In this document: piece after piece, positions 16,432 to 27,508 of the stretch
How the letters are laid out: every line of letters starts with the position of its first letter
Numbering within the stretch: position 1 is the first letter of the stretch
From: Pseudomonas eutrophicaquae
GTDB taxonomy: Bacteria > Pseudomonadota > Gammaproteobacteria > Pseudomonadales > Pseudomonadaceae
NCBI RefSeq assembly: GCF_023544715.1
Contig: NZ_JAMJEZ010000024.1
Location: forward strand, 1-34,908
Reading direction: 5' to 3'
DNA length: 34,908 bases
Notes under the pieces: model-generated
Database searches by the model: none
The model's input: the letters and a program-made list of their open reading frames with translations, nothing else
Told to the model about the DNA's origin: nothing
Translations under genes and position numbers: made by a program

Positions 16432-17106
16432 TCAGACCCAGCCATACTCGGCCATCGACACCGGTTCGCCATCACCGACAATGAAATGATCCAGCACCCG
16501 CACCTCGACCAGCGCCAGCGCTTCCTTGAGCCGCGCGGTGAGCTGGCGATCGGCCTGACTGGGCTCGGCCACGCCGGAGGGGTGGTTGTGGGTGAGGATC
16601 AACGCGGCGGCGTTGTGGGCCAGCGCGCGCTTGACCACCTGACGCGGATAGACACTCGCGCCATCGATCGAGCCCTGAAACAGCACCTCGAAGGCCAGCA
16701 CCCGGTGGCGAGTGTCCAGAAACAGGCAGGCGAACACCTCATGGGGCTCATGGCGCAGGCGCGCCTTGAGGTAGTCACGCACCGCCTGCGGGCTTTCCAG
16801 CGCCGAATCGCGCTGGATACGCGCCGCCAGATGCCGGCGCCCCATCTCCAGCACCGCCTGCAGCTGGGTGTACTTGGCCGGCCCCAGCCCCAGATGAGCG
16901 GAAAACTCCTCAAGATCCGCCTCCAGCAGCTGGCGCAGTCCGCCGAACTCGGCCAGCAGGTAGCGGGCCAGATCCACCGCGCTGCGCCCGGCCACCCCGG
17001 TGCGCAGGAAGATCGCCAGCAGCTCGGCATCACTGAGCGCGGCCGGCCCCTGAGCGAGGAGCTTCTCCCGGGGCCGTTCGGCCGCTGGCCAGTCGCGGAT
17101 ACTCAT
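16432..17106 (-). CDS. radC: RadC (YicR) family JAB-domain protein
   Basis: About 224 residues. The N-terminal helix-hairpin-helix region ([14 protein letters not shown], then [14 protein letters not shown]) is followed by the JAB/MPN metalloprotease-like domain with the metal motif [16 protein letters not shown]. The name RadC comes from an early link to DNA repair that was later questioned; the molecular role is unsettled. I prefer the ATG at 17106, because AGGAGG lies 9 nt upstream; the ATG at 17112 is only 3 nt from that SD. It is divergent from coaBC, with 177 bp between, as in other Pseudomonas and in E. coli. Confidence 0.93.
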   Translation of the reverse strand: MSIRDWPAAERPREKLLAQGPAALSDAELLAIFLRTGVAGRSAVDLARYLLAEFGGLRQLLEADLEEFSAHLGLGPAKYTQLQAVLEMGRRHLAARIQRDSALESPQAVRDYLKARLRHEPHEVFACLFLDTRHRVLAFEVLFQGSIDGASVYPRQVVKRALAHNAAALILTHNHPSGVAEPSQADRQLTARLKEALALVEVRVLDHFIVGDGEPVSMAEYGWV

Positions 17107-17283
17107 CGTCATGCACCTCCTTGTGTCTGCCGGCGGCGTGCCCGCTGCCCCCTGCAGGCGTGCCGGGGTGCTGTGCTATCTTAGCCGGCACCCTGCACAC
17201 CCGCCGGTGCGGGTCGTGATCCGCATCACGCCCTGCATCATCGCCCCGCAGTTCACCTCCAACCACAACGACAAGGCAGATCC

Positions 17284-18492
17284 ATGCAGCGGCTGCAGCG
17301 CAAACGTATCGTCCTGGGGATCGGTGGCGGCATCGCCGCCTACAAGAGTGCCGAACTGGTGCGCCGCCTGCGCGAGCAAGGTGCCGAGGTGCGCGTGGTG
17401 ATGACCCGCGCCGCCCGCGAGTTCATCACCCCGCTGACCCTGCAGGCGCTGTCCGGGCATCCGGTGTTCAACGATTTGCTCGACCCGGCCGCCGAGGCGG
17501 CGATGGGCCATATCGAACTGGCGCGCTGGGCCGACCTGATCATCGTCGCCCCGGCCACTGCCGACCTGATGGCACGCCTGGCCCAGGGCATTGCTGACGA
17601 TCTCTTGACCACCCTGGTGCTGGCCACCGACGCACCGGTGGCGCTGGCGCCGGCGATGAACCAGGCGATGTGGCGTGATCCGGCCACCCAGGCCAACGCG
17701 GCGCTGCTGCAACAGCGCGGCCTGCGCCTGTTCGGCCCGGGCAGCGGCAGCCAGGCCTGTGGCGACACCGGTCCCGGGCGCATGCTCGAAGCGGATGAGC
17801 TGGCCCAGCGCGCCGCCGACTGCTTCGAGCGCGGCCTGCTCACCGGCTGCCGGGTGCTGATCACCGCCGGTCCCACCCAAGAGGCGATCGACCCGGTGCG
17901 CTATATCAGCAACCACAGCTCCGGCAAGATGGGCTTTGCCCTCGCCGAAGCCGCCGCCGAGGCAGGCGCGCTGGTCACCCTGGTCAGCGGCCCGGTGCAT
18001 CTGCCCACCCCACAGCGCGTTACCCGCATCGATGTGCTCAGCGCCCGCGACATGCTCGCCGCCTGCGAGGCCGCCCTGCCCTGCGAGCTGCTGATTGCCG
18101 CCGCCGCGGTCGCTGACTACCGCCCCGAGCACATCGCCACCCAGAAGATGAAGAAGGACCCCGGCAGCGATGCCGGCCTGACCCTGCGCCTGGTACGCAA
18201 CCCGGACATCCTCGCCACCCTCGCCGCCCGCCGCGACCGGCCGTTCTGTGTCGGTTTTGCCGCCGAGACCGAACACCTGCTCGAGTACGCGGCGCGCAAG
18301 CTCAAGGACAAGAACCTCGATCTGATCGTCGCCAACGATGTGGCCAACCCGGCGATCGGCTTCAACAGTGCCGACAACGCGGTCTGCGTGATCGACCGCG
18401 CGCTGCAGGCCACCCGCTTCGAGCAGGCCAGCAAGGGGCAGATTGCCCGCCAGCTGATCACCTTCATCGCCGACCGTTACCACCGGAGCTGA
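17284..18492 (+). CDS. coaBC: Bifunctional phosphopantothenoylcysteine decarboxylase / synthetase
   Basis: This 402-residue fusion enzyme catalyses two steps of coenzyme A synthesis: CTP-dependent joining of phosphopantothenate to cysteine, then FMN-dependent decarboxylation. The N-terminal CoaC half (1-185) has [10 protein letters not shown], the active-site histidine in [10 protein letters not shown], the substrate motif APAMNQAMW and the catalytic cysteine in [10 protein letters not shown]. The C-terminal CoaB half has [27 protein letters not shown] and the KMKK lysine. Length is normal. Dut follows after 6 bp, so they form one operon. An AAGG SD lies 9 nt before the ATG. Confidence 0.97.
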   Translation: MQRLQRKRIVLGIGGGIAAYKSAELVRRLREQGAEVRVVMTRAAREFITPLTLQALSGHPVFNDLLDPAAEAAMGHIELARWADLIIVAPATADLMARLAQGIADDLLTTLVLATDAPVALAPAMNQAMWRDPATQANAALLQQRGLRLFGPGSGSQACGDTGPGRMLEADELAQRAADCFERGLLTGCRVLITAGPTQEAIDPVRYISNHSSGKMGFALAEAAAEAGALVTLVSGPVHLPTPQRVTRIDVLSARDMLAACEAALPCELLIAAAAVADYRPEHIATQKMKKDPGSDAGLTLRLVRNPDILATLAARRDRPFCVGFAAETEHLLEYAARKLKDKNLDLIVANDVANPAIGFNSADNAVCVIDRALQATRFEQASKGQIARQLITFIADRYHRS

Positions 18493-18498
18493 TTTTCG

Positions 18499-18954
18499 AT
18501 GCACGCACTGCAAGCCAGGATCCTCGATCCGCGCCTGGGCCGCGACTTCCCGCTGCCCGACTACGCCACCTCCGGCTCCGCCGGTCTCGACCTGCGCGCC
18601 CTGCTGCCAGAGGATCTGACCCTGGAGCCTGGTCAGACCGTACTGATCCCCACCGGGCTGGCGATCCACATTGCCGACCCGAACCTCGCGGCGCTGATCC
18701 TGCCGCGCTCGGGGCTCGGCCATAAACACGGCATCGTGCTCGGCAATCTGGTCGGGCTGATCGACTCCGACTACCAGGGCGAGCTGATGGTCTCCTGCTG
18801 GAACCGCGGGCAGAGCGCCTTCACGATCAGCGTGGGCGAGCGCATCGCCCAGCTGGTACTGGTGCCGGTGGTGCAGGCGCGCTTCGAGCTGGTCGAGGCC
18901 TTCGATGACAGCCTGCGCGGCAGCGGCGGCTTCGGCCACAGCGGCCGGCAATAA
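18499..18954 (+). CDS. dut: Deoxyuridine 5'-triphosphate nucleotidohydrolase (dUTPase)
   Basis: 151 residues, the standard size of a trimeric dUTPase, which hydrolyses dUTP to dUMP to supply dTMP synthesis and keep uracil out of DNA. All five motifs are present: [49 protein letters not shown] and the C-terminal arm [10 protein letters not shown]. It lies 6 bp after coaBC and 59 bp before algC. The SD GGAG overlaps the end of coaBC, suggesting translational coupling. Confidence 0.97.
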   Translation: MHALQARILDPRLGRDFPLPDYATSGSAGLDLRALLPEDLTLEPGQTVLIPTGLAIHIADPNLAALILPRSGLGHKHGIVLGNLVGLIDSDYQGELMVSCWNRGQSAFTISVGERIAQLVLVPVVQARFELVEAFDDSLRGSGGFGHSGRQ

Positions 18955-19013
18955 CCCCTTTTCACCGCAGGCCCCGGCCTGTCTTGCGACCTCACATGGA
19001 GTATCCCCGCATC

Positions 19014-20402
19014 ATGACCCCCGCTTGCGCCTTGCCCGCCGGCATCTTCCGCGCCTATGACATTCGCGGCATCGTCGGCGACAGCCTGACCCGCGACACT
19101 GCCTACTGGATCGGCCGCGCCATCGGCGCCGAGAGCCTGGCCTGCGGCGAGCCGGCCGTGGTGGTCGGCCGGGATGGCCGGCTGTCCGGCCCGGTGCTGG
19201 TCGAGGGCCTGATCGAGGGGCTGGTCGAGGCGGGCTGCCAGGTCACCGATGTCGGCATGGTGCCGACCCCGGTGCTGTACTTTGCCGCCAACACCCTCGG
19301 CCCGCGCAGCGGCGTGATGGTCACCGGCAGCCACAACCCGCCGGACTACAACGGCTTCAAGATCATGATCGCCGGCGAGACCCTCTCCGGCGCGCGCATC
19401 CAGCGCCTCTACCAGCGCCTGCAGCAGGACGAACTGAGCCAGGGCGCCGGCAGCCGCGCCAGCGCTGAGATCCTCGACGCCTACCGCACGCGGATCCTCA
19501 GTGACGTCACGCTCGCCCGTCCGCTCAAGGTGGTGGTCGATTGCGGCAACGGCGTGGCCGGGGTCAACGCCCCCGAGCTGATCGCAGCGCTCGGCTGCGA
19601 GGTGATCCCCCTGTTCTGCGAGGTGGATGGCACCTTCCCCAACCACCACCCCGATCCCGGCAAGCCGGAGAACCTCGAAGACCTGATCGCCGTGGTCAAG
19701 GCGCACGGCGCCGACCTTGGCCTGGCCTTTGACGGCGACGGCGACCGGGTCGGCGTGGTGACCGATCAGGGCGAGATGATCTACCCCGACCGTCTGCTAA
19801 TGCTGTTCGCCCGCGACGTGCTGAGCCGCAACCCCGGCGCGCAGATCATCTACGATGTCAAATGCACCCGTGCCCTGGCCGGGCTGATCCGCCAGCACGG
19901 CGGCGCGCCGCTGATGTGGAAGACCGGCCACTCGCTGATCAAGGCCAAGATGAAGGAAACCGGCGCGCTGCTGGCCGGTGAGATGAGCGGGCATATCTTC
20001 TTCAAGGAGCGCTGGTACGGTTTCGATGACGGCATCTACAGTGCGGTACGCCTGCTGGAGATCCTCGCCGCCGACGGGCGCCGCGCCAGCGAACTGTTCG
20101 CCGACTTCCCGGTGGCGCTGTCGACCCCGGAGATCAACATCAGCGTCGGTGACGAGCGCAAGTTCGCCCTGATCGAGGCCCTGCAGCGCGAGGCGCAGTG
20201 GGGTGAGCAGGCCGAACCCTTCACCCTGGACGGGGTGCGCATCGACTATCCCTACGGCTGGGGCCTGGTGCGCGCATCCAACACCACTCCGGTGCTGGTG
20301 ATGCGCTTTGAGGCCGACAGCGCCGAGCAACTGGCGCAGATCCAGCAGGTCTTCCGTGATCAGCTCAAGGCGCTGGCCGGCGATCTGCAACTGCCCTTCT
20401 GA
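19014..20402 (+). CDS. algC: Phosphomannomutase / phosphoglucomutase AlgC
   Basis: This 462-residue alpha-D-phosphohexomutase interconverts mannose-1-P/6-P and glucose-1-P/6-P to feed alginate, LPS core and rhamnolipid synthesis. The phosphoserine loop is TGSHNPPDYNGFK, the magnesium loop is DGDGDR, the sugar-binding loop is GEMSGH and the phosphate-binding loop is RASNTTP. Close similarity to P. aeruginosa AlgC (463 residues) sets the start at the ATG before TPACALPAG. Earlier in-frame codons at 18984 (TTG) and 18996 (ATG) lack family support. A GGAG lies 12 nt upstream, rather far. argB follows after 15 bp. Confidence 0.96.
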   Translation: MTPACALPAGIFRAYDIRGIVGDSLTRDTAYWIGRAIGAESLACGEPAVVVGRDGRLSGPVLVEGLIEGLVEAGCQVTDVGMVPTPVLYFAANTLGPRSGVMVTGSHNPPDYNGFKIMIAGETLSGARIQRLYQRLQQDELSQGAGSRASAEILDAYRTRILSDVTLARPLKVVVDCGNGVAGVNAPELIAALGCEVIPLFCEVDGTFPNHHPDPGKPENLEDLIAVVKAHGADLGLAFDGDGDRVGVVTDQGEMIYPDRLLMLFARDVLSRNPGAQIIYDVKCTRALAGLIRQHGGAPLMWKTGHSLIKAKMKETGALLAGEMSGHIFFKERWYGFDDGIYSAVRLLEILAADGRRASELFADFPVALSTPEINISVGDERKFALIEALQREAQWGEQAEPFTLDGVRIDYPYGWGLVRASNTTPVLVMRFEADSAEQLAQIQQVFRDQLKALAGDLQLPF

Positions 20403-20405
20403 TAA

Positions 20406-21323
<918 letters not shown>

Positions 21324-21347
21324 GCCTCACGATCCGCGTAAAACGCA

Positions 21348-21379
21348 GAAGGGGCACCGCAGGGCGCCCCTTCTTTTTT
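21348..21379 (+). terminator. Rho-independent terminator of argB
   Basis: GAAGGGGC (21348-21355) pairs with GCCCCTTC (21366-21373), followed by six T residues (21374-21379). It lies 25 bp after the argB stop and faces the convergent DUF3360 gene. Confidence 0.88.
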
Positions 21380-21419
21380 ACACACGGTCAGCAGCCGGCC
21401 CGCACGCGGGCCGTCCATC

Positions 21420-22898
21420 TTATGCCGCCGCGTTACGGAACGACTCCAGCAGCGCCGGGATGCCCGGGAACATGCCGATGCCGGCCATGATGGCGCACAG
21501 CAGCAGGAACACCACCCCCGGAATCACCCAGCGATCGCGGTGGCTCATCGCCTGACCACGGGCCTTGTCACCGATCAGGCCGAGGTTGTCGAGCAGCACG
21601 GTCAGCGACCAGCCAAACACTGGATTCACCAGCGCCGAAGCAAAGATCACGATGGCCGCCGACTGCGAGGTCTTGCCCTCGCGGGTCATCTGCATGCCGG
21701 CTTCCAGCAGCGGCAGGAACACGCCGACGATCAGCGCCACGCTCAGGACCGGCTTCCAGACCGCCAGATCCATCGGGTAGCCCCAGAGCGCCGCAACCAC
21801 GCAAAGCAGACCGGTGAGCAGCGCTCCGGCCGGAATCGGTCGCTTGGCAATCGAGGCCGGCACCATGAAGGTGCCCCAGGAAGATGCCAGGTTACCACCG
21901 CCCAAAGTCGTGCCGACCACCTGACGCGCCGCTGCGATGCACATGGTGTCATCGATGTTCATCAGCACTTTCTTGGCCTTGGGCGGGTAGTTCAGCTCCT
22001 GGAAGATCCGGTGGCCCAGAAAATCCGGCGACCACATGGCCACCGCCAGCACGGCAAACGGCGCCACGGCGATGAAGTGGTGCAGCTGCGGCAGACCCAG
22101 CTGCCAGCCGGTATCCTCACCCCACCAGTAGGCCGGGTTCAGGTTGGGAATCCCCGGCTCAGTCTTGAACTCGAAGGGCGCACCAAAGGCAAAGGCAATC
22201 ACCGCCGCCATGATCGAACCGAGCGGAATCGCCAGCCAGCGCATGCGGATGTGCTCGAGGTAGGCGTACATGACGATGGTGGCAAAGACGATCACAAAGG
22301 CGATGTAGCCCATGTCAAAGCCATCCGCCCAGGCAAACAGGCTCTTGATCTGCGAGGTGATGCCGATGAAGCCGAGGAACAGCAGCAAGCCGCCACACAC
22401 CCCGTCACTGGTCAGCCTGGCCAGCAGGCTGCCGCCCTTGAAGATGCCGAGGAAGAAGCCCAGCACCCCGACCATGATGCCCAGCGCCATCGGGTGACCA
22501 CCGGAGGCAACGATCAGCGGAATCAGCGGAATCAGCGGACCGTGGGTACCGGCCAGGTTGGCATTGGGGTTGAGCACCCCGGAAAACAGCACCACGAACA
22601 GGATCGCGGCAATCAGCATCTCGAAGCGGGCGTTCTCGATGACAAACTCGCTGGACAGCCCAAGCGGCCCGGCAAAGGCGGCGACCACCGCGGCGACCAT
22701 GACGATCTTGCCGATGGTGGCAGCCATGGCCGGCACCCAGTCTTCCAGCTCAAAACGGTAGTCGCGGCCCGGCAGGTTGATGGCCCAGCGCCGCGGCTGC
22801 ATGATCGTCAGCTCGTGGTTGAGGTACTCCTCGCGGGAGGCGAAGCTCTTGCTGGGACGATGAAGCTCTCGATAGTTCTTCTGGTTGTTCTCGCTCAT
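21420..22898 (-). CDS. DUF3360 family multi-pass membrane protein, putative transporter
   Basis: This 492-residue integral membrane protein has about 12 hydrophobic segments after a soluble N-terminal stretch of about 50 residues (HRPSKSFASREEYLNHELTI). Family-like features are LNPNANLAGTHGPLIPLIPL, GFFLGIFKGGSLL, DDTMCIAAARQVVGTT and WGYPMDLAVWKPVL. I recognise the DUF3360 family, found in Vibrio and other proteobacteria; it resembles SLC26/xanthine-permease-like carriers, and its substrate is unknown. It lies between argB and pyrE. It is convergent with argB and 202 bp downstream of pyrE on the same strand, with no obvious hairpin between. The start is the ATG before SENNQKN. Confidence 0.82.
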   Translation of the reverse strand: MSENNQKNYRELHRPSKSFASREEYLNHELTIMQPRRWAINLPGRDYRFELEDWVPAMAATIGKIVMVAAVVAAFAGPLGLSSEFVIENARFEMLIAAILFVVLFSGVLNPNANLAGTHGPLIPLIPLIVASGGHPMALGIMVGVLGFFLGIFKGGSLLARLTSDGVCGGLLLFLGFIGITSQIKSLFAWADGFDMGYIAFVIVFATIVMYAYLEHIRMRWLAIPLGSIMAAVIAFAFGAPFEFKTEPGIPNLNPAYWWGEDTGWQLGLPQLHHFIAVAPFAVLAVAMWSPDFLGHRIFQELNYPPKAKKVLMNIDDTMCIAAARQVVGTTLGGGNLASSWGTFMVPASIAKRPIPAGALLTGLLCVVAALWGYPMDLAVWKPVLSVALIVGVFLPLLEAGMQMTREGKTSQSAAIVIFASALVNPVFGWSLTVLLDNLGLIGDKARGQAMSHRDRWVIPGVVFLLLCAIMAGIGMFPGIPALLESFRNAAA

Positions 22899-23100
22899 AC
22901 GTTCAACTATTGAAAAGTCCGGATTAAAGGCAAAGGCCGGCCCTGGCCGAGCTGCCCTGTTTAATCGCTTTTATTCTTTTTCTGGCGGGCGGGCATGTTG
23001 CGCATGACCGCGGGGGTGGCCATGGACCGACCGAAGCCGGTCCAGAAGAAGGAGCTTTTTAATAGTTGTTATGTATGCAGGCCTGGTGGCTGCCGACCGC

Positions 23101-23742
23101 TCAAATTCCGTATTGCGCCCGGTAGGCTTCCACCGCGCTCAGGTGCTGACACAGCTCCTGATCGCCGGCCAGATAATCCAGCACTTGGCGCAGCGAGACA
23201 ATGCTCACCACGGGTATACCATAGTCGCGCTCGACTTCCTGGATCGCCGAGAGTTCCCCCTGGCCACGCTCCTCGCGGTTGAGTGCAATCAGCACGCCGG
23301 CGGCCTGGGCGCCCTGGGCCTGGATGATCTGCATCACCTCGCGGATCGCGGTGCCGGCGGTGATCACATCATCGACGATAAGCGCGCGGCCCTGCAGCGG
23401 CGCACCGACCAGGGTACCGCCCTCACCGTGCGACTTGGCTTCCTTGCGGTTGAAGCACCAGGGCAGGTCGCGGCCATGCTGCTCAGCCAGCGCCACGGCG
23501 GTCGCACTGACCAGCGGGATGCCCTTGTAGGCCGGCCCGAACAGCACATCGAACTCCAGACCGCTGGCCTGGACCGCCTCGGCGTAGAAGCGCCCGAGGC
23601 GCGCCAGCGCCAGGCCACTGTTGAACAGGCCGGCGTTGAAGAAGTAGGGGCTGGTGCGCCCGGACTTGAGGGTAAATTCGCCAAAACGCAGCACGCCACG
23701 TTCGATGGCAAAACGAATGAATTCCCGCTGATATGCCTGCAT
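23101..23742 (-). CDS. pyrE: Orotate phosphoribosyltransferase
   Basis: This 213-residue enzyme joins orotate to PRPP to give orotidine monophosphate in pyrimidine synthesis. The PRPP motif is [16 protein letters not shown]. The active-site loop contains [13 protein letters not shown] and the N-terminal [14 protein letters not shown] is characteristic. Length is normal. It is divergent from crc, with 70 bp between, the same arrangement as in P. aeruginosa. The C-terminus ends EAYRAQYGI. Confidence 0.97.
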   Translation of the reverse strand: MQAYQREFIRFAIERGVLRFGEFTLKSGRTSPYFFNAGLFNSGLALARLGRFYAEAVQASGLEFDVLFGPAYKGIPLVSATAVALAEQHGRDLPWCFNRKEAKSHGEGGTLVGAPLQGRALIVDDVITAGTAIREVMQIIQAQGAQAAGVLIALNREERGQGELSAIQEVERDYGIPVVSIVSLRQVLDYLAGDQELCQHLSAVEAYRAQYGI

Positions 23743-23812
23743 GAGAGTCCCGATTTAGCAAAAAAAGCCGAGGTTCGGGTATGATACACACAGCTTTTTT
23801 CAGGGGCCATTT

Positions 23813-24592
23813 ATGCGGATTGTCAGTGTAAACGTGAACGGTATGCAGAGCGCCGTCGAGCGTGGACTGCTCGGCTGGCTGCAGGGTCAGAATGCCGACG
23901 TGATCTGTCTGCAGGACACCCGTGCCACCTGTTACGACATGGAAGATCCGGACTGGCAACTGGACGGCTACACGGTGTACGCCGTCGATGCCGAGGTGCC
24001 AAGCCAAGGCGGGGTGGCCATCTACACCCGCCTGCAGCCCAAGGCGATCATCTTTGGCCTGGGCTTCGAGCAGGCGGATCGCTATGGCCGCTACCTGCAG
24101 GCCGACTTCGACAAGGTCAGCATTGCCAGCCTGCTGATGCCCAGCGGCCAGAAGGGCGACGAGGACCTGAACGCCAAGTTCAAGTTCATGGACGACTTCA
24201 CCACCTACCTGAACAAGCAGCGCCGCAAGCGCCGCGAGTACATCTACTGCAGCTCGCTGTACGTCGCCCACCAGAAGCTCGACGTGAAGAACTGGCGCGA
24301 TTGCCAGCAGATGGCCGGCTTCCTCGCCCCGGAGCGGGCCTGGATGGACGAGGTGATCGGCAACCTCGGCTATGTCGATGCGCTGCGCGAGGTCAGCCGC
24401 GAGGGCGATCAGTACAGCTGGTGGCCGGAAACCGAGCAGGCGGCCCTGCTTAATCTGGGGTTCCGCTTCGACTACCAGCTGCTCACCCCGGGACTGCGCC
24501 GCTTCGTGCGTGATGCGCGTCTGCCGCGCCAGCCGCGCTTCTCCCAGCACGCGCCGCTGGTGGTCGATTACGACTGGACGCTCAGCGTCTGA
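23813..24592 (+). CDS. crc: Catabolite repression control protein Crc
   Basis: This 259-residue protein has the exonuclease III/APE fold. In Pseudomonas, Crc works with Hfq on A-rich sites of target mRNAs to block translation of genes for less-preferred carbon sources, and the small RNAs CrcZ/CrcY relieve this. It is not known to act as a nuclease. The sequence follows P. aeruginosa Crc closely: VNVNG, CLQDTRA, ADRYGRYLQADFDKVSIA, KQRRKRREYIYC, APERAWMDEV and LPRQPRFSQHAPL. The start is the ATG before RIVSVNVNG. A TATGAT element at 23780-23785 may be its -10. crc is a good marker for the Pseudomonadaceae. Confidence 0.97.
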   Translation: MRIVSVNVNGMQSAVERGLLGWLQGQNADVICLQDTRATCYDMEDPDWQLDGYTVYAVDAEVPSQGGVAIYTRLQPKAIIFGLGFEQADRYGRYLQADFDKVSIASLLMPSGQKGDEDLNAKFKFMDDFTTYLNKQRRKRREYIYCSSLYVAHQKLDVKNWRDCQQMAGFLAPERAWMDEVIGNLGYVDALREVSREGDQYSWWPETEQAALLNLGFRFDYQLLTPGLRRFVRDARLPRQPRFSQHAPLVVDYDWTLSV

Positions 24593-24605
24593 AACCACGC
24601 GCAGC

Positions 24606-24634
24606 AAAAAGCCGACCCAAGGGTCGGCTTTTTT
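24606..24634. terminator. Bidirectional terminator between crc and rph
   Basis: GCCGACCC (24611-24618) and GGGTCGGC (24621-24628) form an 8-bp stem with a 2-nt centre, so one pair probably opens to make the loop. Five A residues precede it and six T residues follow, so it should work for both convergent genes. Confidence 0.92.
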
Positions 24635-24647
24635 ATGCCCGCTAGGC

Positions 24648-25367
24648 TCAGCCAGCCAGCGCCGCGCGCTGCAGCTCGAACAGCTCTTCAACGCCTTTGC
24701 GGGCCAGCGCCAGCATCGCGTTGAGTTCTTCAGGCTGGAACGGCGCCCCCTCGGCGGTGCCCTGCACCTCGATGAAGCCGCCGGCATCGGTCATCACCAC
24801 GTTGAGATCGGTGTCTGCCGCCACATCTTCCGGGTAATCCAGATCCAGCACCGGCACGCCGTCGCAGATCCCCACCGAGACCGCGGCCACCAGCTGCTTG
24901 AGCGGATTCTGCTTGAGAGCGCCGCGCTTCTTCAGGCTCTCCAGCGCATCGATCAGCGCCACGGTGGCTCCAGTGATCGAGGCGGTACGGGTACCGCCGT
25001 CGGCCTGGATCACGTCGCAGTCGATGTACAGGGTGTATTCGCCCAGCTTGGTCAGATCCAGCGCTGCGCGCAGCGAGCGGCCGATCAGACGCTGGATCTC
25101 CAGGGTGCGCCCGCCCTGCTTGCCCCGGCTGGCCTCGCGCGGATTGCGCGAGCCGGTGGCGCGCGGCAGCATGCCGTATTCAGCGGTCAGCCAGCCCTGC
25201 CCCTGACCCTTGAGAAAACGCGGCACCCCGGCCTCGACACTGACCGTGCAGATCACCTTGGTGTCACCGAACTCGATCAGCACCGAGCCCTCGGCATGCT
25301 TGGTGTAATGGCGGGTGATGCGGATCGGGCGCATCTGATCGGCGGCGCGACCACTGGGACGGTTCAT
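24648..25367 (-). CDS. rph: Ribonuclease PH
   Basis: This 239-residue phosphorolytic exoribonuclease trims the 3' ends of tRNA precursors. The ATG at 25367 gives [15 protein letters not shown], the standard N-terminus; the upstream in-frame extension lacks family similarity. RKQ-type substrate features are seen as [20 protein letters not shown], followed by the [20 protein letters not shown] and [18 protein letters not shown] segments. Length is that of intact RNase PH, unlike the frameshifted rph of some E. coli K-12 strains. It is divergent from yicC. Confidence 0.97.
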   Translation of the reverse strand: MNRPSGRAADQMRPIRITRHYTKHAEGSVLIEFGDTKVICTVSVEAGVPRFLKGQGQGWLTAEYGMLPRATGSRNPREASRGKQGGRTLEIQRLIGRSLRAALDLTKLGEYTLYIDCDVIQADGGTRTASITGATVALIDALESLKKRGALKQNPLKQLVAAVSVGICDGVPVLDLDYPEDVAADTDLNVVMTDAGGFIEVQGTAEGAPFQPEELNAMLALARKGVEELFELQRAALAG

Positions 25368-25457
25368 GGGCAAATCCTGTGTAGTTCCAGAAACGGCAGG
25401 CGGGCCGGCGCCGCTGCGCGGAGCAGGATGGCTGGGACCAGCATACGATGGGGCTGC

Positions 25458-25484
25458 ATTATAGGCCGCCCACCGCCACGGCAA
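25458..25484 (-). promoter_or_regulatory. Probable promoter of rph
   Basis: On the minus strand, a perfect TATAAT (25463-25458) lies 15 bp after TTGCCG (25484-25479). The spacing is short; GTTGCC would give 16 bp. Transcription would start near 25451, about 84 bp before the rph start. Confidence 0.55.
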
Positions 25485-25502
25485 CCACCGCCACGCACAC
25501 CG

Positions 25503-25531
25503 TTGGGTGGTCGGTGCGAGTCGGGTAGACT
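25503..25531 (+). promoter_or_regulatory. Probable sigma-70 promoter of yicC-gmk
   Basis: TTGGGT (25503-25508) and TAGACT (25526-25531) are separated by 17 bp. The start codon of yicC lies 48 bp further on. Confidence 0.6.
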
Positions 25532-25578
25532 GCGCGCTTTGGGCGCCGGCGCCCGTCCATCCACCGCGAGGATCGCCC

Positions 25579-27083
<1,505 letters not shown>

Positions 27084-27184
27084 CGCCGATGCACGCAACC
27101 CTTCCCTAACCGGGGACGATTTTCTAGACTAGCCAATCCGCCCGGCTTGCCGGGCACTTGTCGTTATACCTGCCGAGGAACACC

Positions 27185-27448
27185 ATGGCCCGCGTCACCG
27201 TTGAAGACTGCCTGGAAAACGTCGATAACCGCTTCGAACTGGTCATGCTGGCCAGCAAGCGCGCCCGCCAGCTGGCAACCGGCGGCAAGGAGCCGAAAGT
27301 GGCCTGGGACAACGACAAGCCGACCGTCGTCGCCCTGCGTGAAATCGCCGAAGGCCTGGTCAATGATGAAGTCGTGCAGCAGGAAGCGCTGGTCGAAGAC
27401 GAGCCGCTGTTCGCTGCATTCGAGGAAGACAACAGCGAGACGATCTGA
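27185..27448 (+). CDS. rpoZ: RNA polymerase omega subunit
   Basis: 87 residues. Omega helps assemble and stabilise RNA polymerase by binding the beta' subunit, and in E. coli it forms part of a ppGpp-binding site. The start is the ATG before [10 protein letters not shown], with GAGGA 6 nt upstream; the upstream in-frame extension is not part of the family. [18 protein letters not shown] and the [14 protein letters not shown] helix are typical. The acidic C-terminus ([17 protein letters not shown]) is normal. It is followed by spoT after 60 bp. Confidence 0.97.
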   Translation: MARVTVEDCLENVDNRFELVMLASKRARQLATGGKEPKVAWDNDKPTVVALREIAEGLVNDEVVQQEALVEDEPLFAAFEEDNSETI

Positions 27449-27508
27449 CTCACCGGGTCGACGTAGCGCACCCCGAACGGCCGGCCCAGACCGGCGTGGA
27501 GTGATGCA

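Noticed and set aside
17176-18951. A 591-codon minus-strand frame across coaBC and dut
   Set aside because: It is an antisense shadow of two complete enzymes with all motifs intact and has no recognisable domain.
22510-22540. Tandem 9-bp repeats (AATCAGCGG type) in the DUF3360 gene, considered as a slippage site
   Set aside because: They encode PLIPLIPLI, which as I recall is conserved in the family, so the repetition reflects protein sequence and is in frame.
23813-24592. Exonuclease III as the identity of crc
   Set aside because: The fold is shared, but the sequence follows Pseudomonas Crc closely along its length and sits next to pyrE as crc does.
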